Assembly (NCBI RefSeq): GCF_040115645.1
Contig: NC_089562.1
Coordinates: 3,348,001-3,412,000, forward strand
Direction: 5' to 3'
Origin: Euwallacea fornicatus
Lineage: Eukaryota > Arthropoda > Insecta > Coleoptera > Curculionidae
Length of the DNA: 64,000 nt
Under the pieces are notes generated by a model. It was not told the DNA's origin and did no database searches. It worked only from the letters and a program-made list of their open reading frames with translations. Positions 37,445-50,100 of the stretch are shown here, one piece after another. A program made the translations under genes and the position numbers. The number at the start of each line of letters is the position of its first letter. Position 1 is the stretch's first letter.

Positions 37445-38595
37445 TGAATTATTAATTTTTATACGGAGCAGCTCTTTGATATTGACCATGACATCGCCAT
37501 TGCCTTCGATATTGACCATTTTCCCCTATTAATCTTCACTGAATCAAATCAATGGCAATATGTGAGATTCAATGTATCATGTGATGGTTAATACTGATTT
37601 CAAAGACATTACTCCGTAGAGCCTATTTTTAGAGATTAAACATCATTAAACCACATACGAGTACAGCATGGCTCTAGATTATGTCTCCCACCCTCTCCTC
37701 CCGGCATTTTTATAAATTATAGTATTAATTTTCTTATTTTTTTCCCCATTAATAAACAAGTTTTTTAAAACTATTTATCTATAAAATTAAATTTGGATTA
37801 TATTTTTCCAAATGTAGTTTTGAAACACATTTAATTTGGGGTGTTATATGACCAATGCTTCAATTTAAAAAAATCGGCCCTTTTGGCTTCCTGGTGATGT
37901 AAATATTTTGAGAATTCAAAAAACGTAAAAAAAAAAATATTTTTTGTCTTATTCAATGCTACTTTTGAATTGTAAGAGAATAATAATTTGTTAAAATTGA
38001 CAGAGAGGGGGGGTGATAATTTAAAATCGCGCTGTATATTTCAAACCAGGATGATAATCTGGTTTTCAGGAACAATAACATTGTAATGGATGTTAAAACA
38101 GCAAATTCAGACACAACTTACGATGTAATTTATTTCACTGTTAAGTAATAATACACCTTGATCAAGCTATAAAATGAAGAAACTCCATTAACGAAGCGGA
38201 CATCAACGCGACTATTCGGCCAAAAGGTATTTTAAACGTGTTACAGAGTTCTTAAATACTAACACCCAGACCTAAAACTCAGAGGCGTACTATGGCTAAA
38301 AGGTACTTATTGGCTAGTGCATTACCAATATCTGTAGAGCGGAACATTTAGATGAATAACAAAACTGGTCTTCTAATGGGGTGTTATTGTCAGACGCATT
38401 TAACGAACCTTGGCCTTGCTTAGATGCTATATATTCCAAAAACAAACGGGACAAATTTTATTATACAGGGTAACTGCATTTGGGATAGTCGGTGCTATAA
38501 CCTTGCCATACGGAGTATATTACCTAAAAAGGTGGTAACGTTCATGGGCGTAACATAAGGGCACGTTACTATGTACCGGTAGTCCCACTTCCATT

Positions 38596-38612
38596 AAAAA
38601 AAAAAAAAAAAA
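38596..38612. repeat. Poly(A) tract
   Basis: A run of 17 A residues followed by ACAAG. It could be the tail of an old retroposed sequence, but no source gene is recognisable before it. Confidence 0.9.
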
Positions 38613-38901
38613 CAAGTTTAAGTGTTATCTCAAAAAGACAATATATATACCTTTCGATGTGACACAAGTCTCTCCGCCTCTAAATAAAATATGATAGTTA
38701 AAAACATAAACGATCTCGAGTGAATCCTGTGCAAATCGGCGTAAAGAAACCGAAGAGCAATAAATTCCGACAAATATGAGTCATAAAATTTGGGTACTAC
38801 CTAACAACACATTTATAGCCACCCCTTGGTCAGGACCAAGCACTCTTGTTTAGTCAGCTTTCGACGTTTCTAACAGTCAAGTACTTTCTCCAGCTTATAA
38901 A

Positions 38902-39339
38902 ATGATAATTTTTAAACTCAATGGTTTGAGGTACTTCAAGCGGCGTAACGTGAAATCTAATGGGAGAAGTGTGTTTTTGTGCAGTGTGCCTGGGTGTCCT
39001 GTGAAAATTATCACGTCCGTTAACAGATATGTGATAAAAAAGATCGGAAAACACTCCCATAGTATGTTAAGCAAGAAACACAATGCTCTAAAAAGGTCTG
39101 TGGTGCCAAAATTTAAAAAGAAACAGATTAGCATACCGAAGGTGGCTAAACTGAAGAAGCCGGAGGTCGAAGCGAGGTACAACTGTACACTATGCGAATA
39201 TGATCAGAAGATGAGCGATTTCGGCAAAAGGTTGTACGATTTTGAAAAGCAGTTGCGAAATTTTGATCAGAAGTTATTCTACGTATTAAATGATATGTGC
39301 GAAAATAAGGAGAAGGTCGCAGGAAAATTGGACTATTGA
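38902..39339 (+). CDS. FLYWCH-type zinc-finger protein 2, intact
   Basis: 145 residues. Residues 4-53 form a FLYWCH finger: F4, G8, Y11, F25, C27, C32, H51, H53. A basic linker follows (HNALKRSVVPKFKKKQ, about 59-90), with a possible C-x2-C pair (NCTLC) near 95. A predicted coiled coil (MSDFGKRLYDFEKQLRNFDQ, about 104-125) ends the protein. Members of the family usually bind DNA or other chromatin proteins; here the finger plus coiled coil suggests a small nuclear oligomer, by inference. The start is the first ATG of the finger and aligns with the ATGs of both neighbours; an acceptor-like TTTCTCCAG lies 10 bases upstream, so an upstream exon cannot be excluded. The block with its flanks is a tandem duplicate of the 36640-37610 block. 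Poly(A) signal at 39482. Confidence 0.8.
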   Translation: MIIFKLNGLRYFKRRNVKSNGRSVFLCSVPGCPVKIITSVNRYVIKKIGKHSHSMLSKKHNALKRSVVPKFKKKQISIPKVAKLKKPEVEARYNCTLCEYDQKMSDFGKRLYDFEKQLRNFDQKLFYVLNDMCENKEKVAGKLDY

Positions 39340-39481
39340 AGCCGGGAGAGTGTTCAGTTTTGTATAAAAATATTTATTTAAAGACTCATATTAATTTTGC
39401 TAAAATGCACCTTTGCATATTTTACATTCCTAATATTTTTGGAAATATTGATAATTTTGTAAACTTAATATTAATTATTGA

Positions 39482-39487
39482 AATAAA
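39482..39487 (+). terminator. Poly(A) signal AATAAA for FLYWCH copy 2
   Basis: AATAAA about 140 bases after the stop codon, in a context shared with copy 1 (TATTGAAATAAA). Confidence 0.6.
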
Positions 39488-39660
39488 CTAGTTATAAAAT
39501 TTTATTTGTAGTAAGTCTTAAATATTGACCATAAGACCACATTTTCTTCACTATTTACTTCTACTGGATCTCTATGTGCTTCTATTCAATCAAATTAATG
39601 GGAATATGTGAGATGCAATGTGGCATGTGATGTTCAATGTTTATTTCGTAAACTATAATT

Positions 39661-40930
39661 GTCTTTTAATTCTTTTCTTGACGCCCTTGGTCAAAGCCTA
39701 AAATTGCCCAACAAAAGAAAAAGAGTTTCTCATGACCTACAAATTTGTCTCAAAGCGCCTTTAGAATATCCACAAAGTTAGACGATAGCTGCGTTAAAGC
39801 GTCTTTTAAAATTCTAACTAAAATTTTAATTAAGCCCCATTGAATGATTTAAAACATCTTGTTTCAGACCGTTTTATTAAACCTACGGATAACCAACAAA
39901 TCATTAACACTTTTGTAAACGTCCGATCGAAAAATCCCTTCAAAATCACCTTTTAAATATTAATGTTTCATCTCTAAAACTACCTTGGTGATCCATATAA
40001 ATCCAAAAATTTGACTTTAATCAACTTAATGTGCTCAAAAATGTTTTTCTACCTAAACGAAACTTAATAGCTGCAAAAAAGTAATTTATGTAACTTATAT
40101 GAATATTTCTATTTTAGATACAAAGAAACATTCAATATTTATAGATTAAAAAACAATGAGAAAAATACATCACAATTGAAAAAAAACCACCTATCTTGTT
40201 AAAATTCACTCAAAATCTCTGTAAAATTTCCTGCGCATGATTAGGTAACTTCAAAATTCATATCTATTTTAAACACCATTGTGTATCGTGAACGATCATT
40301 TTGAAATACTTCTAGCAATTTTTACAGGAATATAAAAATAATCTCAATAACCCATGTTTAGAAATTCCCTAGAATGAATAATTATTAAGAAAAAACTTTT
40401 CCCAAGAAAAAAGGTACGATATTGCAATAAGAAAAGGAGAAATATAGACAGTCAATAACCTACTTTTTTTAACAATTGATAGATATCTCAAAAAATCTAA
40501 CACAGCACTTTTAGATTCAATTATTCTTTGGAAGATATGGTCAATGACAAATGGGCATTAAAATATCAACACTTTAAATCCTGATTTTACGCTTTAAATC
40601 ACACAATTATTGGGCCAATAAGGCATTCTCTTAATAGATCAAATCAAAGTCCAAGGCAAAAGCTGACTGGCTAGAAACCTGATATCATTAAAAACAAATG
40701 TTTATCGCTAAACCGACATTTAGTATATTCTTTGTTAACTGAAAAGAGCTTACTATTGACCTGAATTCCATCACATTTTTGTCCAAAACGTCTTACATTA
40801 CTCAAAGTGATAGTATCTCAATCAGTTCTATATACCTTTATCCGCGCACTTTGTCCCATAAAATTAGATTCGTATCTATCACTCATTAGTTTGTTTTTAC
40901 TGAATGTATTCTACAACAAAGGTTAGGTAT
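39661..40930. other. Spacer between FLYWCH genes 2 and 3
   Basis: AT-rich, without frames of note. CTTTGTCCCATAAAATTAG at 40850-40868 faintly resembles the upstream flank of the other two copies. Confidence 0.4.
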
Positions 40931-40932
40931 TA

Positions 40933-41313
40933 ATGGATAGTTTAACACTCGAAGGTTATAAATATCTCTATCACTACTTCAAATCAAGTGGGTATATCGT
41001 TTGGATATGCGATATTCCGGAATGTCGTGTTAAAGTGACCACTTCTGTGGATGGAATAATGATAAAGAAAACTGGCAAACATGTGCATGTCCAGATGGGA
41101 AGGAGTGTTCCAGGACGATCATTACTAGCTGACTACAGAAGGAAGAAAGGGAAAGAGTTGACTGAAAGGGAGAAAATGTACAATATTAGAAAGCAAGCAG
41201 AAGCCGAAAAAAGAAAGTGCGATTTTGATCGAAAAATGAGGGAAACCATTTTGAGGGTGAATTTTTTGAATAAAATTTGTGATAGTGAATTTCGTGGAGA
41301 TAATATGGATTAG
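40933..41313 (+). CDS. FLYWCH-type zinc-finger protein 3, diverged
   Basis: 126 residues. The finger has G8, Y11, W24, C26, C31, H50 and H52 (VWICDIPEC ... KHVH); the Trp is the classical FLYWCH residue that the other two copies replace with Phe-Leu. A basic stretch follows (SLLADYRRKKGKELTERE) and then a helical, charged tail with CDFDRKMRETILR, matching the DFEKQLRNFDQ tail of copy 2 in position. An in-frame TAG (GTTAG) three codons upstream supports the ATG, unless that AG is an acceptor. The 3' end has AATAAA at 41515. It lies on the same strand as the other two, so the three form a small array. Confidence 0.78.
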   Translation: MDSLTLEGYKYLYHYFKSSGYIVWICDIPECRVKVTTSVDGIMIKKTGKHVHVQMGRSVPGRSLLADYRRKKGKELTEREKMYNIRKQAEAEKRKCDFDRKMRETILRVNFLNKICDSEFRGDNMD

Positions 41314-41514
41314 TAACCGATTTATATACCTACATGTTACTTTATAGATTGTTTTGTATTTAATTAAATTGTTTTCACATTATTTACATATAATATTCTG
41401 AAATAGATAATACTTACCAATGCTATATTAATCTTTACTACAGTATATCCAAAAGATATCAAATCTGCATTTAAAATTGCATGGTGCATTAAATTATTTG
41501 TACCTTTAGATCAT

Positions 41515-41520
41515 AATAAA
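41515..41520 (+). terminator. Poly(A) signal AATAAA for FLYWCH gene 3
   Basis: AATAAA about 200 bases after the stop codon; no stronger signal is nearer. Confidence 0.5.
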
Positions 41521-41529
41521 GCAATTTAG

Positions 41530-44500
41530 TTCTTTTCTACGTGAGTTTATTTGGAATATTTGAATCATTGCTCATGAAAAAGTTTAAATAAATGTCGCAA
41601 AAACTCTTCGAGTACTTAAGAATACATTTAAAACAGTTTTAAGTTCTCATTTTAATAAAATCAATTGTTGTTCGCTATACATCTTTTAAAATTGGAGTCT
41701 GATTTGAGCTTATGTATATATTATGAAAAGTCGCTCTATTTTACCTATATATTATATTGATTCAAGAATCAGTACCATAAGAAGGAAAAGACCTCTTTAT
41801 AGCAGTATTGAGTAATGATTTCAACATGTGATGAATGAACTAATAAATATTAATTACAACTGAAATTGACAAATAATGAAAAAAAATTGTTTATTATTGC
41901 AAATTCTTGATTGAATGGTGACTACAATTTGTATATGAGATTTTAAGAATTAAAGGTAATCTATGCTGAAATCGAAAGTCCAATACTAAAATAGAATAAG
42001 AATTGTACTTTACGTTTAATTCATGTGTTGGCAATTTCACATTGCAAATGTTTTGATGCTTCCCAGAATCCAGAAACCCTGGAACTAAAGTGTTTAAGTA
42101 GTTTCGAAATTTCTGAACAAGTTTCTTTTGAAGATTTTTGAGATAAAAACTCCTTAAAGGTTTGTAAAAAACTCTCAGTTATGAGTTTTTTTAATTGTAT
42201 TCATTTCCATTACTAATTATAATATCAAATATCCTATTTATTAAGTTTCATATAAAACATTTAAAAAAAACTGAGTTTGTTTCAGTAACAAATTCAAATT
42301 ATGCACTAGGGAAAAAATAAGGAAATTGAAAATTACTAGGAGAGTTTAAACATGCATAAATATTTTGCGAAAAATAAAATTTCCATATGTTTCTCATAGT
42401 TTCAAATGTCTACTCAAAGATAACTAAAAAAAAATTAAAAATTCTAAAAAAATTGTATTATTTCTTGCTTCCGTATTAAACTAAAGTTTTCTTTATACAT
42501 GTTAATACCAAATTAATTTTTATAAATGTCGATACCAACGCATATACTATAAAGATTTTTTAAACTGGAACCATAAGCTTATGAATGCCACAACACGAAA
42601 ATTAATTAGGCAGAAGGAGGGATAAAGAATGTATTTAAAATATAGTTAAATGCAAGAATAAAATAATTAAACATTTTTAAATGTTGAAATAAAAGAAATT
42701 CCCTAAGGCGACAAATTCTTGATTGAATGGTGACTAGAAACTGCATTAGTAATTCTGTGAATAATGAACAATGTATGTTGACGAAAACCGACAATCCAAT
42801 ACCAATAGTGGATGGAAAGATAAAATGCTGAAAAATATACATATCGTAGGACTTATGCAAGTATTCCCAAATTCATTTTTAGTATAGAAAACCTTTAATC
42901 CAAAGACAAAAAATGCTTGAAAAATAAAAATAATAATTCTCATTGCCATAAATCCTTAGTAAAAATGGAAATATCAAATGTCTGTAATACCACATCAAAT
43001 TTTCATCTGGTTCTAGCCTATATAAACCAATCTAGGTCCTTGGGTCCATTTATATATAGACCCTGCATGCATGTGTGTTCTCTTCCCTTTTCTACTATAA
43101 TAATAAAATCCCAAAAATAGCCTTTATTTTCTATTCAGCTACATTGGTTTAAACCAAATTAGCCCCCATTACTGTGTTTACTCTCTCCCGTGTTGACGTC
43201 AGTGCCTATCGGAAATAACGTCATTTGTATCTTACCTACACGGAGGACCAAAAATCAAATCCGTGTATAAAAGACGTTTGGAAAAATATAGATATAAGAG
43301 CTTTTTCAACTTAATAAAATTGGCAAAATACACCAAGCACGCAACTTGTGCAAGAAACAAACCAATGAGTCACTATTGCTCTAACCTACGACACCCTATA
43401 TCCGGACGCCGGGCCCCGGAGTATTTCAATGAACAAGATCATGCGCCTTGACCGGAAAATCTCCCCTTGAAAAGTCCGGTTTTCTCATTAAACCGGCTCC
43501 TACGTAGATCCAGGAGCTGGAACGATAAGAACTATAGATCTGGCAGTTAACAATAACATAATTGTTGTGAAGTTACCTGTTAAAGTTGATGTGAATAGTG
43601 CTGGAAGGGCCGCAATACTAGACAGGTAAGGGATTGTTTCTCGATTTTTATGGTGTTTATTCTAGAAAATTGGAGCAAATTTCAAATAATTTAAATAATT
43701 GGTGAAAAAATGAAGGTATAATCTATACACTAAAGGCAAAAACTTACAACCCTTATTCGGTCAATCTATTAAAAACCTCAATTAAGGGCTATTCCAGGTT
43801 GCGGCGTCAGTCTGACGTCAGTGTCTGGGATTTCTGATATCAACAGATTCTATATTGGTCAACGAATCAGTAATTTAGTAATTGAGTTTTATCAGCTTTA
43901 GTTCTACGATTTGTATAAGGTTTGCGTTAGGAATCTAAACAATAATAAAATATCATGTTTACGATATTTCATTATTGTTTTTAATATTACTTGAAGAAAT
44001 TACTTTTTAGAATACATAAACTTGAAAAAATGCCAAAGGAAAAATAATTATCTTTTGAAGTCTGATTTGCTTATAAGAGAATTTCGCCATATTTAGAACC
44101 ACCCTGTATATCTAAGCTGTTTAAAAGGACGAAATTGTTGATATTTTCAAGAAAAGCGAAACGTCATAAAAGAGAATTAAAGCTGCGTGCATGTGTATCA
44201 AAAAGTGATTTTGGTTTTATTTTCTTTGGTACACTGTGGAAAAAATAAAATAAAAATTCAAGGTATCCAGTTTTTTTCTTGAAAGTTTGAAGTGACTATT
44301 GAAATTTACACAATTATCATGTCAAACGTCTTTAATTGGAACATACTGAATAATTTAAGCAAAAACAAATTACCGACTGAAAACTACTGATTGAAATTTG
44401 CATATTTAATAATGGCTTAAGTAAATATTTTTCCTTAGTTTTGAACCTTTGTTGTTCTGATTTGCATACTTCTCCGCCTCTTAAATCAATTTTTTTTCAC

Positions 44501-46312
44501 CGTAACGCAAACGAAAACCTTGAACTCATATAAATTTAATTATGAAATATTTTTTGTGGGTTTACCGAATAAATTGCCACTAACTCACCCAATTCCTTTA
44601 ATAAAGCAGATAGATAACCAAGGCCAAATTGAGACATAAAATAATTTATTACAGCTGTTTGATTCGTTGAGAAACGAGACATTATATTCATCTACTTTGT
44701 GTATTGTTAGCAGCAAGTTATCCACTTTTCTGGATGGAAAATAATACTTTTTGTTTCTGTTAAGTGATCTTCTAATTACCTTTAAATCTGCTTTAAAGCC
44801 CTTTTTCGATTTTTCCCATTATTTTAGTTAGTATATAGTACAAGTCTATTAACTTGATTTTAATCATGAACATGTCCACTCTGGTGCCAAGAACACGTTT
44901 TTAATCATCCTTTTCACACGCCACGGCGGTCACAATAGTAGACACCCTCCCCAAATTTTAAACTAATCCATAGACTTACTGTCAAGACACCGTTTTGTGT
45001 GTGCTATTTACAAACATCAAGACAATTAATGAATAGCAAAATTTCCATGAATATGAATGAATGTTTATTAAATATCATGGGCACCATTATCTGCTCTGAG
45101 GAGTGAATGTGGTAATAATCAATATTTAACTAAATACGTCTCTGTATGTGTTGCTAATCTGACCCCAATTACCTCATTTCACCACTAGGATGAATAATCG
45201 TATTATTTCCGGATAAAACCTTTTTAAAAGTTAATCATTTTTGGGTTAATGTCTAACGCTTGTCCTTTATTATATGGAAAGGCTCCGAATTTCCTACATC
45301 TATTTATTGAGCTGTCTAGTTGGAGGCTCTAAATTTATGGTCTTCCATGTCGACTGCATATTTAAAGAGTCTAAGGAAAATTCAGGATGCATTGACATGG
45401 ATTTCTTTGAATGGGTTTGGAAGGAAAAATGCCTAGTTGTGGTTCGAGATAAATTGGTGTTGAAATATGCATTAAAAATAAATAATAAAAGTGAACTCTG
45501 ACTTGAAACTGAAGGAAAAAGAACCCTGATTAGAATATCTTAAAAGAAAACTTCTTCGAGAACGAAAAATTTAGAGATTTTGCTTTCAGTTTGCCTTTGT
45601 CCTGTTCAAAAAACGACTAATTTATATCGTTTCTCCGTCTCGTGAACATGAAATTATAGATAAAAAAAATTCACTTAAATTCTGACAAATATTCAAATGA
45701 AATATGTTTGACTGCTTACTAAGAAATTGTAATTCCGTTCCATTGTTCAGTAAGCGTTGATTCGACAGATATTTGCATCATTTTAAAATTAATTTATTTT
45801 GTTGATGTTTGCCCAGGACATTTTTCTGACTTCGGTTTGATCTTCAATATTTGAAATTTGCCCCATGTGTACGAGGTGTTCTTAATATTAATATTAAGAT
45901 GACAAATACAAACAAACAGCTCAGAAATGCTGATAGAAACGTAGATTGAAAAAATCTTTAATTTTCAGATATAGAGTGTTGAGAAAATGAGTTTAAAAGA
46001 TTTGTATAAGATTCGTCATATATCATCCATTTCATAACGACGTGGAGATTCGAAACGATTAAAAAAATCCAAAATTTTACAAAACACTTAAAATTCGTAT
46101 TGAATCGAAAGCTTCAAGAAAGTATTAATGTTAACATCCTCTGCATCTGAGAAACAAGGACTTTTGTAATTTGCGATTCTAATAAAATAATTTTTTCGTA
46201 TTTTTATTTGGATTTTTGGACGCCTTGTACATCCATTTTTTCTTGAAACTTAAGTAGTGTCTGCTGTTATTTTGTATCCTACCAACAATGCGAGTTTTTA
46301 ATTCTTCTTCAG
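41530..46312. other. Probable intron or intergenic DNA
   Basis: Mostly AT-rich. Around 43380-43630 is a GC-richer patch ending in a good donor (GACAG|GTAAGG at 43620-43625) with an open but ATG-less phase-2 frame (VVKLPVKVDVNSAGRAAILD). This could be an untranslated first exon of the downstream gene, but no acceptor or start supports it. A 75-residue frame at 45274-45501 has no recognised domain. Confidence 0.35.
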
Positions 46313-46398
46313 CTTGCTTGAAACTCCCGCATACGAAACATGAAACTACAACTGGTTGTTGTGGAAACTGGAGACAAATGGAGAAAAGCATTAATCAG
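46313..46398 (+). CDS. Possible internal or leader exon
   Basis: An excellent acceptor (TTTTTAATTCTTCTTCAG) and donor (AATCAG|GTAAGTGAG) bracket 86 bases. The only frame open throughout reads CLKLPHTKHETTTGCCGNWR, then QMEKSINQ, entering in phase 1 and leaving in phase 0. Phase 0 does not fit the 61428 exon, so if this is a leader of that gene it must be untranslated or be followed by another exon. Not recognised. Confidence 0.35.
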
Positions 46399-46698
46399 GT
46401 AAGTGAGATTCTTCCTACTTACAGGAGGAACCTATTCTTGATAAAATTAAGAGTATACGCAAAATTTGTCATGATAATCAGTCTATGTAGACCAGATTGG
46501 TTTCTAATAAAATCACTGATAAGAACCCAGGAACTGTAATTCTAGACGCACGTCCCACATTAGTATCGCTGATATCTTTAGTACTTACCTCTACATATCA
46601 AAAGCAGGACATACGAGGAGAGTACCTACCTAACGGTGTCTGGTAAACGTTCTGGTTTAGTACTACATCGTATTTAATATAATATTTGATATAGTGTG

Positions 46699-46706
46699 TA
46701 TAAATA
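46699..46706 (+). promoter_or_regulatory. Possible TATA box before alternative exon B
   Basis: TATAAATA 27 bases before the ATG of exon B. If used it would leave almost no 5' UTR, so its role is uncertain. Confidence 0.3.
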
Positions 46707-46732
46707 CTTAAGACAATTAGAAATAGTCAACG

Positions 46733-46887
46733 ATGCCTCCTCTAAAGAAGTCCATCAGTGAAAGTGTCATTACCTCTCATATACACTCTGTAGTGTTCCC
46801 GAGATATGAAAGAAGTGTCAGTGAGGGTTTTGAAATCCCAAAAAGGACGTTGTATTCATTTGTTGGAGATGGATTCATATATCATGA
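46733..46887 (+). CDS. Alternative first coding exon B (probable N-terminus of the SMS-family gene)
   Basis: ATG with an in-frame TAG two codons upstream, then MPPLKKSISESVITSHIHSV, VFPRYERSVSEGFEIPKRT and LYSFVGDGFIYH plus two bases, ending at a donor GA|GTGAGT in phase 2. Spliced to 61428 the split codon becomes GAA (Glu) followed by MVLEPKF, in frame. The Ser/Lys-rich peptide has no signal sequence and would be a cytosolic N-terminal extension. Not recognised; the link to the downstream gene is inferred from phase and strand. Confidence 0.58.
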
Positions 46888-47125
46888 GTGAGTGTAATAC
46901 ACAACAATTATTATCATCATGAAAAAATTACATGTTTGTTACGTTATTATCTCTCGCGATGACTAAATGGTAGAAATGAGCATCGCCTTAATTATTATCG
47001 TTTATAAAGAGCTTCTGGAAAAAGCTGTCTCATATATACACATAAGCACAAAGAGGTGTTTGTTTTAAATGTCTTAATTTTTAAATATTTTAGTCTGGTT
47101 TATTAAAGTGTAATCGTGAGCAATA

Positions 47126-47163
47126 ATGGCGAGTAACGTCCAAGAAAGGGATAATTTAATTGG
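47126..47163 (+). CDS. Alternative first coding exon C (very short)
   Basis: ATG with an in-frame TGA two codons upstream, then MASNVQERDNLI plus two bases and the donor GG|GTAAGT in phase 2. Only 12 full codons, so chance is more possible than for exons A, B and D. Joining to 61428 gives GGA (Gly) and then MVLEPKF. It lies 240 bases after exon B, a spacing that fits neighbouring alternative promoters. Confidence 0.45.
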
Positions 47164-50100
47164 GTAAGTCTTTAAGCAGCACTCTGAACAGCGTATTCAA
47201 TCGCCGCAAAACAACTGTTTATGTGTTAAAATGTCCTCATTATCTGAGAATAATAACTTGAAATGTGCGAAACAATAGTACGTAATATCATCGAGTTTAA
47301 TATAAATAAACTGCCAGACGTCTGTTTCGTGTCAGATATGCAAAATATGTAGGAATTTGATTCAGCTTTAATATAAATTAATCGAACTGCTTCAATAATG
47401 CCAGAATCTATTTTTACCATAGAATAAACTTCGTCCATTGATAAAGGGAAAATTCTAATACATACTTCCATAAACTAACTAGATACTAATTTTTTCAGAG
47501 AAATTCATGATACGTTTTGCACAACGAAATATATTTTACGCGCAAGTTAACACTATAAAAAAACTTGAATGAATCAGATTCCCTTAAGTACGTACTTATT
47601 CCTCGGAACTATTTAATTCCGGCTTAAAAGGTATTTAATAAAATTTCGTACAACTGTTAACGTGAAAATCAGAAAGCCAGATAACCTTGCGAATGGGATT
47701 GGAAATAACGTTAGAATTTGCATTTGAATTATTCAAATAAGTCTAGTGCCAAATTATTGGAACATAATATTCTATTAGTAAGTTTGTAATACAAAAATCT
47801 TCAAAAATTCTCAATATGTCCAGGTATTTCTTTACGATCCCGAATATGTGAAAACCCTTAATACTTTAGATTTTTAGACTTTGAACAGCTCCCCTTCAAA
47901 TAATATTTAAATTCGCAAATATTTATTAGATTACAGATTTGCATTCATCGAGTTTTAATATATATATATATATATTGATAAATTCTCCTAGAACGTATTT
48001 AAAGACCAGAATAGGAAACAGATGCGTGGATTCTCCAGATTTTAAAAATTATACATGCACGAGCTTGCCACTCAACAATATTTTTTTCGGAGATTTTAAA
48101 AATAATTTAAAAACAAACTAAACACTTGATATTTTGAAGTAATTCCTGTAATGTAATTCGCAACTTTATGAATAAATAGATATGTAAGTATCATGATCTA
48201 ATATCTGGAGAAATATAAACATGACTCCAGTTCGCAAATTAATTTTTAAATACGTTTTATTAGCACTTTGTTGCAGACTACACCACTAATATTTACAGGA
48301 ACTTAATGCCTGAAGGTTTTTTTTGGTTTCTCTAGGATAGACAAATACGATAACGGAAAAAAAAACAAAGGTGTGCTTAACTCGAATCAGCTTATCCCAA
48401 AGAACCGAATTTCAGTACCAAAGATTTATCTGCTTACCTTGAGATTATCAAATTGGTTTTCAAGAAATCAGGAATATACTAAATAACGTTTTTAAAAGCA
48501 TCAAAAAATTTAGAGAGCTCCCCTAAAAACGCTCTATTTCTGAAAAATTTGATATATCTATAGATGAATCTAAACCTAGATATTACTAACCTGAACTAAC
48601 TCAGTTTAGGGAGTTTTTAATTTGAAGATACTTCTACTAAATCTGATATTGTTGGACCGATTTCCAAATCACATAAGTTTTAGTATTTAATGATAAAAAA
48701 TTAAAAACAGAATAAAAATAATTCATAAACAAAAATTATAATTTGATTTGTTCGTAACTTATGGTTGCTTTTTATTCATTTTGATAAATTAAAATAAATT
48801 CTACCGAAAGGGTATTTATTTTGCTTATGAACGAATGCATTCAACTATTCAAAGAAAGTTTCAATCATTAGAGTGTAAGTCTAATCATGTTTTAGTGAAT
48901 TGAGTGTTATTATATTTTTAATTATATTTATTGCTAATGTATTAAAAACATTTGTTTATTTTTTTTACTTTAATTTATTCAATTTAATTTTTTTTTCATT
49001 TTCTTTTCGTATCATGCAATATCCAGGCTGAAGCTAAATATACACACATCTTTGCACAATATTATATTTCGCATTGCTCTCTAAAGATTATCCATATTTA
49101 TTTTTAGATATGTAATATCTAGCAAACTTGGTTTTTGGCAGATTGCATCAATAAAAAAAATATCATAATATAAAAAAAATAATTGATAAAAATTTACAAC
49201 GAATAACCACGATTTCTAATCATTTTATAAAGCCCAAAATGAAATGGATACTTCCTATTTTCTGCATATTTATTCTGAAACATTATTTATGCATACAATA
49301 TCTATTGCAAAAACGCATTTAAGAACAATTCCCGATAATATTTTTACCGATAACCTTGTAGGCTCCATATTGAGGCGAATGTTTATAAATGTATATATTT
49401 CACGCCAACACAATAAAAATATATTTCTCTGTTAATGTTTTATCAGTGGTGTTGTGACGAGACGCAAATAGAAAGAAACACATGTTAAGTAGCTAAAATT
49501 CTCAGTGAACGCAGAGGAATTTAAGAAAATAAGAGAGTGGTTTATAATGAACAAATGGATTGAAAATTTTGTGAAAATCATCGTTTTACTTGCCTTAATA
49601 GCCTCGATCATAAACTAAATTTATATGAGAATCAGCATTATCAGTATGTAAATATATAGTAGTTCAAATTAATCATGGTTTAATTTTATACAGGAAATTG
49701 AGTTAGCAACAACATTGTGAGATTCCCATGCATAAGCAACTGTAATTGCCTCGGTTTTTACTGACTCATCAATCAGTATCACTCCCATAAGCACCCTCCC
49801 CATCCTGCGTCATCCCCTATCGAGCAATCAGCCCTGCAATCTTTTATAGGTGAAGAAAATGATAGCTAAAATTTATTATTGCAAAACATCGGTATGAACA
49901 TACACAAAGGAATACTTACTTTTCCGACGGACAGAGCATCAAACTTTTACTTGTCAAATTTACAATACAGTGTTAGTTCTTGCCATGTTCTTAAGGTTTT
50001 CATGAAATTTTTCATACAAGATTCACTTTTGCTATAATAAGCTTTCTTGTACTACGCCACTATTTTTTTAGGAAAACATACTGGAAATTCCATATTTCTA

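Larger units (their letters stand above)
36640..37610 (+). repeat. Tandem duplication unit 1 (FLYWCH block)
   Basis: Upstream TTTGGGTACTACCTAA (here at about 36696) and downstream ATTGACCAT, AATATGTGAGAT and CATGTGATG strings recur in the same order and orientation in unit 2, about 2.1 kb away. So promoter-side flank, gene and 3' flank were duplicated together. Confidence 0.75.
38750..39660 (+). repeat. Tandem duplication unit 2 (FLYWCH block)
   Basis: Matches unit 1 in its upstream TTTGGGTACTACCTAA (about 38789), the gene, the poly(A) signal and the downstream AATATGTGAGATGCAATGT block. About 1.1 kb of unshared sequence separates the two units. Confidence 0.75.

Noticed and set aside
36876..41313. 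FLYWCH frames as alternative 3' exons of a mod(mdg4)-like BTB gene
   Set aside because: That gene does use FLYWCH 3' exons, but here the three starts align at ATGs, the upstream acceptors disagree in position and phase, and no BTB exon is in the window. Kept as separate genes, with the alternative noted.
43500..43622. Exon-like frame ending in the donor GACAG|GTAAGG
   Set aside because: No ATG and no convincing acceptor; mentioned in the region note only.
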